Origin: Pontibacillus marinus BH030004 = DSM 16465
GTDB taxonomy: Bacteria > Bacillota > Bacilli > Bacillales > BH030062
NCBI RefSeq assembly: GCF_000425225.1
Contig: NZ_AULJ01000036.1
Coordinates: forward strand, 1 to 61,213
Direction: 5' to 3'
Length of the DNA stretch: 61,213 nt
The position numbers and the translations under genes were made by a program. This document shows positions 54,912-61,213 of the stretch, piece by piece. The first letter of the stretch is position 1; each line of letters starts with the position of its first letter. The notes under the pieces were generated by a model. The model saw only the letters and a program-made list of their open reading frames with translations. It did no database searches and was not told where the DNA came from.

Positions 54912-54932
54912 AAGAAGAGTCTTACTCTTCTT
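54912..54932 (-). promoter_or_regulatory. Hairpin before the radA ribosome binding site
   Basis: AAGAAGAG/CTCTTCTT, 8 bp with a 5-nt loop, immediately 5' of AAGGAGAG. Not followed by a T-run. Could stabilise the radA message. The rest of 54933-55053 is leader sequence in which I cannot identify a good promoter. Confidence 0.45.
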
Positions 54933-55053
54933 ATTATCTCATACGATCCCTTTTGTATTGGGTTACAATGCGTTTACATTCTCGTTACGTTCTTTTACGT
55001 AATGAAGTGTACTGTACGTATTAAAATTCTATATACCCTGATCTTATCGGATA

Positions 55054-55088
55054 TGAAAAAAAATCGGAAGGCTAACGCCTTCCGATTC
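55054..55088 (-). terminator. Terminator after clpC
   Basis: AATCGGAAGGC/GCCTTCCGATT, 11 bp, TAAC-complement loop, followed by eight T on the minus strand. Ends the ctsR operon. Confidence 0.92.
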
Positions 55089-55128
55089 ATAAAATTTTCA
55101 ATAGATGCTTCTACCAGAAATTTTTGTT

Positions 55129-57558
55129 TTATTTTGATGAAACGTAAAATTCATCGTTTTTATTCACATCAATTACAACATTTTCGCCTTGAGAGATCGA
55201 TTCTTTTAGAAGCTCTTCAGAAAGAAGGTCTTCTACGTTTTTCTGAATAGAGCGACGTAGTGGTCGGGCACCATATTCAGGATCAAAGCCTTCATTTGCG
55301 ATTTTTTCTAGAGCAGCATCTGTAAGAGAGAAGTCGACCTCAAGTTCTGTTAAGCGTTTTTGAAGCTGATCTACCATCAGTTTCACGATGTCTTTCATGT
55401 GCTTCTTCTCAAGAGAGTGGAAGACAATGATTTCATCAATACGGTTTAAGAACTCTGGACGGAATGCTTTCTTCATTTCTTCCATTACTTTAGACTTCAT
55501 GTCTTTATAATCTTGGCCGGAGTCATCCATTGTAAATCCAGCATATTTGTTGGATTTCAACTCTTGTGCACCAACGTTTGAAGTCATAATAATAACCGTA
55601 TTACGGAAGTCCACTGTACGACCTTTTGAGTCTGTTAGGCGTCCATCTTCTAATACCTGTAACAGTGTATTGAAGACGTCTGGGTGAGCTTTCTCAATCT
55701 CATCCAACAGAATTACAGAGTAAGGCTTTTGGCGAACTTTCTCCGTTAATTGACCACCTTCCTCATAGCCTACATAGCCAGGAGGTGAACCTACTAGTCG
55801 AGACGTGGAGTGTTTCTCCATGTACTCAGACATATCAACACGGATCATAGCATCTTCTTCACCGAACATGGTTTCTGCTAATGCGCGTGCTAGTTCTGTC
55901 TTACCTACACCTGTTGGTCCTAAGAATATGAATGAGCCAATCGGTCGTTTTGGATCTTTAAGACCTGAACGTGCACGACGAATGGCTTTTGAGATAGCTT
56001 TGACAGCTTCTCCCTGACCTATGACACGATCGTGGAGAACTTCTTCTAAGTTAAGAAGACGCTCACTTTCATCCTTGGCTAGCTTAGAAACCGGAACTCC
56101 AGTCCATGTAGATACAACAGACGCAATATCCTCAGTGGTAACTTCTGAGTTTTCTTGACCTTGTTGTTCCTTCCATTCATCTTTCGTTTTATCTAACTCT
56201 TCACGAAGCTTTTGTTCGTTATCACGCAGAGAAGCTGCTTTTTCAAATTCTTGACTTTGAACGGCTGCATCTTTTTCTTTACGAACTTCTTCAAGCTTCT
56301 GTTCTAATTCTTTTAAGTTTGGTGGTGCTGTATAAGAACGTAAGCGAACTTTAGAAGCTGCTTCATCAATTAAGTCTATCGCTTTATCTGGTAAGAAACG
56401 ATCTTGGATATATCGGTCTGAAAGTTTTACAGCTGATTTGATTGCTTCATCTGTGATCGTCACACGGTGGTGTGCTTCGTAACGGTCACGAAGGCCTTGT
56501 AAGATTTGTTCAGACTCTTCATTAGTAGGTTCATCTACCTGAATTGGTTGGAAACGACGTTCAAGGGCTGCATCTTTCTCAATATATTTACGATATTCTT
56601 CTAGAGTTGTAGCTCCGATACATTGTAAGTCTCCACGAGCTAGAGAAGGTTTTAAGATGTTCGATGCATCAATCGCACCTTCTGCTCCTCCTGCGCCAAT
56701 TAATGTGTGAAGCTCATCAATGAATAGAATGATATTGCCTGCTTGGCGAATTTCCTCCATCACTTTCTTCAAACGATCTTCAAATTCACCACGATATTTT
56801 GTCCCAGCTACTACTGTACCCATATCTAATGTCATTACGCGCTTATCACGTAAGATTTCCGGTACTTCATTATTTACGATTTGTTGAGCTAAACCTTCAG
56901 CAATGGCTGTTTTACCAACACCAGGCTCACCAATTAATACCGGGTTGTTCTTAGTACGACGACTAAGCACCTGTATAACCCGTTCAATCTCTTCACTACG
57001 TCCAATAACAGGGTCGATGTTCCCCTCTTTTGCTACCGTAGTTAAATCACGTGCTAGAGAGTCTAACGTTGGTGTATTAGCACTTGATGCTTGACCCCCA
57101 CCTCGACTATTAGAGGTAGACTCATTGCTTCCTAGAAGCTGCAACACTTGTTGACGTGCCTTATTTAAGCTAACCCCTAGATTATTTAGAACGCGTGCTG
57201 CTACACCTTCTCCTTCACGAATTAAGCCAAGTAAGATGTGCTCAGTTCCAACATAGGAGTGACCTAGTTTTCTAGCTTCATCCATGGATAATTCGATAAC
57301 CTTTTTAGCACGTGGTGTATAGTGAATCGTTTGGGAAACTTTATCCCCTGAACCGATTAACTGTTCGACTTCTTCTTGAATTTTATCTGCAGCTAAACCA
57401 AGAGCTGCAAGAGCTTTGGCAGCGATCCCTTCTCCTTCTCGTACTAAACCTAACAAAATATGTTCTGTTCCAATGTTGTTATGACCTAGGCGAACTGCTT
57501 CTTCCTGAGCTAATGCTAAAACTTTTTGTGCTCTTTCTGTAAAACGCCCAAACATCAT
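55129..57558 (-). CDS. clpC: AAA+ unfoldase ClpC
   Basis: 809 aa. Two N-terminal Clp repeats (about 1-150; their conserved Arg-rich surface binds phospho-arginine), first AAA module with Walker A GEPGVGKT (210-217), a middle coiled-coil with UVR motif (about 415-460) that binds MecA or McsB, and a second AAA module with GPTGVGKT near 550. The ClpP-binding loop is present in the second module. Two adjacent ATG codons begin the gene behind AAGGAGGG. Last gene of the CtsR regulon operon. Confidence 0.98.
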   Translation of the reverse strand: MMFGRFTERAQKVLALAQEEAVRLGHNNIGTEHILLGLVREGEGIAAKALAALGLAADKIQEEVEQLIGSGDKVSQTIHYTPRAKKVIELSMDEARKLGHSYVGTEHILLGLIREGEGVAARVLNNLGVSLNKARQQVLQLLGSNESTSNSRGGGQASSANTPTLDSLARDLTTVAKEGNIDPVIGRSEEIERVIQVLSRRTKNNPVLIGEPGVGKTAIAEGLAQQIVNNEVPEILRDKRVMTLDMGTVVAGTKYRGEFEDRLKKVMEEIRQAGNIILFIDELHTLIGAGGAEGAIDASNILKPSLARGDLQCIGATTLEEYRKYIEKDAALERRFQPIQVDEPTNEESEQILQGLRDRYEAHHRVTITDEAIKSAVKLSDRYIQDRFLPDKAIDLIDEAASKVRLRSYTAPPNLKELEQKLEEVRKEKDAAVQSQEFEKAASLRDNEQKLREELDKTKDEWKEQQGQENSEVTTEDIASVVSTWTGVPVSKLAKDESERLLNLEEVLHDRVIGQGEAVKAISKAIRRARSGLKDPKRPIGSFIFLGPTGVGKTELARALAETMFGEEDAMIRVDMSEYMEKHSTSRLVGSPPGYVGYEEGGQLTEKVRQKPYSVILLDEIEKAHPDVFNTLLQVLEDGRLTDSKGRTVDFRNTVIIMTSNVGAQELKSNKYAGFTMDDSGQDYKDMKSKVMEEMKKAFRPEFLNRIDEIIVFHSLEKKHMKDIVKLMVDQLQKRLTELEVDFSLTDAALEKIANEGFDPEYGARPLRRSIQKNVEDLLSEELLKESISQGENVVIDVNKNDEFYVSSK

Positions 57559-57579
57559 AGGGCTTCCCTCCTTACAAGA

Positions 57580-58644
57580 TTAATTTTCTAATTGTAGTCG
57601 CTCTCGGATGAGAGATGCTCGACGAACATCTCGCTCTTCCGGTGTTAGTGATTTTTGTGCATATTGTTGTAAAAACCCTGGTTGCGTTAAAATCATTAAT
57701 TCATTGAGGATTGTTTTCGATACATTTTTAATGTAGCCTAAATCAATTCCCAGTCGTAAATCTGATAAACATTTAGCTGCTTCTTTCGATTCAATAATTC
57801 TGCTGTTCGAAAGCACACCATATGAACGGAATATCTTATCCTCGAGTTGTACCCCTGTCTGACCAATTATACGGTCTCGAGCGGTTCTCTCATGTTCAAT
57901 TAACTGATGAACGACACTTTTCAAATCCTCTACAATGTCTTTTTCTGATTTCCCAAGGGTGATTTGATTTGATATTTGAAAAATGTTCCCTAAAGCTTCA
58001 CTACCCTCTCCATAAATGCCTCGAACTACTAATCCTAATTGGTTAATAGCAGGAACTAAACGGTTCATTTGCTGTGTCATAACTAGAGCAGGTAGGTGCA
58101 TCATAACTGATGCTCTTAAGCCTGTTCCGACATTTGTTGGACAGCTAGTGAGGTAACCGCGTTCCTCATCAAATGCATAATTGATGTTTTCCTCAAGCCA
58201 GTCATCAAGCTTTGAAGCTTCATTCAAAGCTTTTTCTAATTGATAGCCTGGTACATACAATTGAATACGCATATGATCTTCTTCGTTCACCATAATGGAA
58301 ACTTGCTCATTTTCTGATATGAGCACACCTCCATAGTTCGCGTGATCAGAAAGATGAGGGCTAATTAAATGTTTTTCAACTAATACGCGCTTTTCGACAT
58401 CTTTTAAATCTTTCATTCTGATTAATTCTAAATCCTGATACGACTCAAAAGATTGCTGAGCGTATTCTTGTTGAAAATAATCTATTATACGAGTTAAGTC
58501 CTCTTCATCGGCTAAAATTGGAAAGGGAATGTCTTCGAAATTACGTGCCAACCGTACACGACTGCTCAACACGATATCACTGTCTGGCCCTTCCTCTTTC
58601 ATCCACGGACTTATAGCTTCATTCATTACCCGTTCTAGGGACAT
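57580..58644 (-). CDS. mcsB: Protein arginine kinase McsB
   Basis: 354 aa, phosphagen-kinase fold. The nucleotide-binding arginines ([12 protein letters not shown] near 26-37) and the [13 protein letters not shown] loop are intact. McsB phosphorylates arginines, marking proteins for ClpCP and inactivating CtsR. Overlaps mcsA by one base. Confidence 0.97.
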   Translation of the reverse strand: MSLERVMNEAISPWMKEEGPDSDIVLSSRVRLARNFEDIPFPILADEEDLTRIIDYFQQEYAQQSFESYQDLELIRMKDLKDVEKRVLVEKHLISPHLSDHANYGGVLISENEQVSIMVNEEDHMRIQLYVPGYQLEKALNEASKLDDWLEENINYAFDEERGYLTSCPTNVGTGLRASVMMHLPALVMTQQMNRLVPAINQLGLVVRGIYGEGSEALGNIFQISNQITLGKSEKDIVEDLKSVVHQLIEHERTARDRIIGQTGVQLEDKIFRSYGVLSNSRIIESKEAAKCLSDLRLGIDLGYIKNVSKTILNELMILTQPGFLQQYAQKSLTPEERDVRRASLIRERLQLEN

Positions 58645-59207
58645 TATTCATCACCATCCCTATCATCTGAAATATCTGAATTGATTTGTTCTTGAAGTGA
58701 CCGAATTTGATCACGAACTTTAGCTGCTTCTTCAAAGTTTTCTTCGTGAATAAGACGTTGCATCTCTTGCCTTTTATCATCGATTTGTTTTCTTATTTGA
58801 AGATTGCCTCCAGTTCGCACAGGAATTTTCCCGTCATGTCGTGTATTACCGCTATGCACTCTTCGGAATATTGGATTTAATTTTTCACCGAATGTTCGAT
58901 AACACTCAGCACAACCAAACTTACCGATTCGTGTGAACTCTTGATAAGTAAGACCACACTTCTCACATTTCAATCCTTGTTGGGTACTATATGAATAGTT
59001 TGGTGTTTGTGACTCTGACATAGGATACGTCTCAAAGTTAAACAACCCAGATAAAAGATTATGAAGTGAAAATGAATCCTGATTCTGGGACATATACCCT
59101 TTTTCATAAGCGCATTTTTCACAGACATGCACTTCGGTTTTATTGCCATTAATGACTTGGGTGAAATGCAAAGTTGCAGGGCGTTGATGGCATTCTTGAC
59201 ATTCCAT
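58644..59207 (-). CDS. mcsA: McsA, zinc-finger activator of McsB
   Basis: 187 aa. Four CxxC pairs: Cys3/6 with Cys29/32, and Cys81/84 with Cys99/102, forming two zinc sites. C-terminal UVR domain (about 140-175) for ClpC interaction. Activates McsB and helps release CtsR under heat or thiol stress. 17 nt after ctsR. Confidence 0.96.
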   Translation of the reverse strand: MECQECHQRPATLHFTQVINGNKTEVHVCEKCAYEKGYMSQNQDSFSLHNLLSGLFNFETYPMSESQTPNYSYSTQQGLKCEKCGLTYQEFTRIGKFGCAECYRTFGEKLNPIFRRVHSGNTRHDGKIPVRTGGNLQIRKQIDDKRQEMQRLIHEENFEEAAKVRDQIRSLQEQINSDISDDRDGDE

Positions 59208-59224
59208 ACAACTCGCTCCTTCCC

Positions 59225-59689
59225 TTATTGTTTATATTTCAACGATGTTAGCATAGCTGCTAGTATTCGAGCACGAATTTCATCACGAAGAGCTATAGGA
59301 ACTGCTAACACATCTCTCGAAATTCCACTAGCCATGATCCTAGCTTCACGAGAAGTAATTAGTTCGTCCTCTAACAATCGTTCAATGATATCTATAGCCC
59401 CTTGTTGAGATATTTTCGGTTGAACCATGTTGACCAACTCATTGATAAGTTTGATCTCATCCTGGTATTCGATACGACTAATTCGAATGTACCCACCGCC
59501 ACCTCGTTTACTTTCGACTATATACCCTTTTTCCACTGTGAAGCGAGTTTTAATCACGTAATTGATCTGAGAAGGCACACACTGAAAATGGTCAGCGATT
59601 TCACTGCGTTTAATTTCAATCGCATTTTGATTACTTTGATCAATAATTTGCTTTAAATACGATTCAATTACGTCAGATATATTTCGCAT
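59225..59689 (-). CDS. ctsR: Transcriptional repressor CtsR
   Basis: 154 aa. N-terminal winged helix-turn-helix whose wing contains the heat-sensing glycine-rich loop KRGGGGYIRI (about 62-71), and a C-terminal dimerisation domain. Represses clpC, clpP and clpE operons; here three CtsR heptads lie in its own promoter. GGAGGAGGG upstream. Confidence 0.97.
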   Translation of the reverse strand: MRNISDVIESYLKQIIDQSNQNAIEIKRSEIADHFQCVPSQINYVIKTRFTVEKGYIVESKRGGGGYIRISRIEYQDEIKLINELVNMVQPKISQQGAIDIIERLLEDELITSREARIMASGISRDVLAVPIALRDEIRARILAAMLTSLKYKQ

Positions 59690-59706
59690 GCTCCCTCCTC
59701 CTCACC

Positions 59707-59729
59707 TTTGACTTTGACTATCTTTGACT
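59707..59729 (-). promoter_or_regulatory. CtsR operator
   Basis: On the minus strand AGTCAAAGATAGTCAAA is an exact match to the RGTCAAA-NAN-RGTCAAA operator; a third heptad AGTCAAA follows directly (59713-59707). The operator overlaps the start-site region just below the -10 box. Confidence 0.93.
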
Positions 59730-59737
59730 ATACTTTT

Positions 59738-59765
59738 ATTATACAAATTCTTTTTTGAAATGCAA
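59738..59765 (-). promoter_or_regulatory. SigA promoter of ctsR-mcsA-mcsB-clpC
   Basis: TTGCAT (59760-59765) and perfect TATAAT (59738-59743) on the minus strand, 16-nt spacer. Confidence 0.75.
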
Positions 59766-59812
59766 ATCATATACTCTACATGATTGACAAGTCATAGATG
59801 AATAACTCGCAA

Positions 59813-60502
59813 TTAATTACGGTGATAAATGCCTCTAACATATGGCAACTTTGAGATATCATCAAATAAATTTACTTGCCTATTATTCTGTGCATGTTGA
59901 ATTTCTACATAAATAGTGCGTTGATCCCCTTCTTCATTTTGAATCTCAAAGCGTTGCAGACTAATATCATATTGATCAAAAACTTTAACAATATCTCCTA
60001 ATGACACATCTCGTTGCACAGAAATTTGTAAATGTTGGTTTGACCTGTTTCGAATAACCTTTTCTATGTTATTTAACAAAATCAAACTAAGCAATACAAC
60101 AACTGTCGTTAGCACAGCTGGACCGTACATGCCTGCGCCAATAATAAGGCCTAGGCCTGCTACTGTCCAAATAGATGCAGCAGTTGTTAATCCTCTAATA
60201 GTAATACCATGCACCATAATCGTCCCAGCTCCTAAGAAACCAATACCACTAATTACATAGGACGGAATCCTAGCTGGGTCAAAACGAATGCTATCATGCT
60301 TATTTAAGTATGGGTCAAAGCCATATAAGGATAAAAGCATCATGACACAAGCTCCTACCCCTACAAGGATATGTGTACGGAAGCCAGCTGACCGATTTTT
60401 TATTTCCCGTTCAAACCCTATCAGACCACACAATATAACTGCTGTTATCAGTCTGAACATCATTAGGGTAAAGTAATCATCAAAAAATGTTTCTAATGAC
60501 AA
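59813..60502 (-). CDS. MgtC/SapB-family membrane protein
   Basis: About 229 aa. Four to five membrane segments (about 10-145) with the family motifs GLIGFEREIKNRSAGFRTH and GIGFLGAGTIM; soluble C-terminal ACT-like domain (about 155-225). Family members modulate magnesium adaptation or virulence rather than transport Mg directly. TTG 60502 is preferred because GGAGGGG is five bases upstream; the in-frame ATG at 60529 lacks a site. The gene sits alone between rRNA and ctsR, a position with no equivalent in B. subtilis. Whether it is Mg-regulated cannot be seen; no M-box riboswitch is apparent. Confidence 0.85.
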   Translation of the reverse strand: MSLETFFDDYFTLMMFRLITAVILCGLIGFEREIKNRSAGFRTHILVGVGACVMMLLSLYGFDPYLNKHDSIRFDPARIPSYVISGIGFLGAGTIMVHGITIRGLTTAASIWTVAGLGLIIGAGMYGPAVLTTVVVLLSLILLNNIEKVIRNRSNQHLQISVQRDVSLGDIVKVFDQYDISLQRFEIQNEEGDQRTIYVEIQHAQNNRQVNLFDDISKLPYVRGIYHRN

Positions 60503-60831
60503 GCATACCCCTCCTTTTATCTTCTCCATTTATACTTATGTTAAGTCCAGTATTTTGATTATATCTCATTTGTGTATTTCTTTATGAATACATACTAGAA
60601 ACAAGATTTATTGAGATTCGTATTTAAAGTGTCTGCTTTTTTAGGATGTGATAAAGAGGTAAAAAGTTTTCCTATTTATGTACCCGTTTTACCACTGAGG
60701 AGAAACTTCTTTTATTAATTATAAAAAGGCATTACAGAAGATGTTAAGAATGTTGGTTGTCATATAGACTGTTCGAGGATAGATTATAAATCATAAGTTA
60801 GCTTTAAAGCGGTATAGTATAATTTTAGAAT
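60503..60831. other. Intergenic region upstream of the mgtC-like gene
   Basis: AT-rich. On the minus strand a TATAAT (60558-60563) with a weak -35 could serve the mgtC-like gene. On the plus strand TTGTCA (60757-60762) and TAGATT (60780-60785), 17 nt apart, point toward the rRNA terminator. No gene is credible here. Confidence 0.45.
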
Positions 60832-60872
60832 AAAAAGAACCCTAGAAGATCGAAATCTTCTAGGGTTCTTAT
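60832..60872 (-). terminator. rRNA operon terminator
   Basis: A 16-bp perfect stem AAGAACCCTAGAAGAT/ATCTTCTAGGGTTCTT with a 4-nt loop and T-run on the minus strand, about 6 nt after the 5S gene. Confidence 0.93.
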
Positions 60873-60878
60873 AAATGT

Positions 60879-60994
60879 GCTTGGCGGCGTCCTACTCTTG
60901 CGGGGGCGAAACCCCGACTACCATTGGCGCTGAAGAGCTTAACTTCTGTGTTCGGCATGGGAACAGGTGTGACCTCTTCGCCAAAGCCACCAAA
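60879..60994 (-). rRNA. 5S ribosomal RNA
   Basis: The reverse complement reads TTTGGTGGCTTTGGCGAAG, GGTCACACCTGTTCCCATGC and CGAACACAGAAGTTAAGCTC, ending GGACGCCGCCAAGC: a complete 116-nt Bacillus-type 5S with pairing ends. 71 nt separate it from 23S. Confidence 0.97.
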
Positions 60995-61065
60995 CCTATG
61001 TAGTTGAAGGATATACCTTCAAAACTAGATAAGAGACATCGTAACGTTTTTTTCAATAGAGATAG

Positions 61066-61213
<148 letters not shown>

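Noticed and set aside
60503-60831. Magnesium (M-box) riboswitch before the mgtC-like gene
   Set aside because: The region is short, AT-rich and shows none of the conserved M-box segments.

Overview
The window is the conserved ribosomal-protein and RNA-polymerase 'super-cluster' of a spore-forming, Gram-positive Bacillaceae bacterium. It is read almost entirely on the minus strand and bounded by two rRNA operons in the same orientation: the 5' end of a 16S gene at the left edge, and 5S plus the 3' end of a 23S gene at the right edge. Gene order from ctsR to pdaB follows Bacillus subtilis closely. The sporulation genes (cwlD, gerD, kbaA, pdaB, sigH), the CtsR/McsA/McsB/ClpC module and a tRNA-Cys T-box all point to Bacillaceae. 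From general protein character I would guess a halotolerant genus such as Pontibacillus, Halobacillus or Virgibacillus, but genus is not proven by anything here.

Layout, right to left (direction of transcription): 23S-5S rRNA and terminator; a lineage-specific mgtC-like gene; ctsR-mcsA-mcsB-clpC (arginine-phosphorylation-dependent proteolysis, autoregulated through CtsR heptads); radA-disA (repair and c-di-AMP); yacL; ispD and ispF, here fused in frame; gltX; a tRNA-Cys T-box controlling cysE-cysS-mrnC-rlmB-rae1; sigH; rpmG-secE; nusG; rplK-rplA; rplJ-rplL behind an L10 leader; rsmC-like; rpoB-rpoC; rplGB-rpsL-rpsG-fusA-tuf; the S10, spc and alpha operons from rpsJ to rplQ; ecfA1-ecfA2-ecfT (vitamin ECF transporter core); truA; rplM-rpsI; ybaK; cwlD; salA; gerD and pdaB (the only two plus-strand genes); kbaA; a small conserved unknown gene; and the tandem promoters and 5' end of the next 16S gene.

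The genes work together as the growth core of the cell: ribosome, transcription machinery, protein export, amino-acid activation and stress proteolysis. A sporulation and germination section sits at the left end, with SigE-like and SigG-like promoters in front of pdaB and gerD.

I found no cryptic defence system, prophage or CRISPR array. The signals worth a second look are small. They are an IspD-IspF fusion that keeps an internal ribosome binding site; predicted leader terminators before rpoB and nusG; a structured rpoA leader; a start-codon-spanning inverted repeat at ybaK; fold-back and structured intergenic repeats at 5965-6145 and 7328-7598 with possible remnants elsewhere; an Asp-to-Asn change in the PdaB deacetylase motif; and a non-standard base in the 27F primer site of the 16S gene. 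Two small genes, rpmJ (13371-13484) and rpmG (43216-43365), are easily missed, and many start codons needed correction from ribosome-binding-site position.
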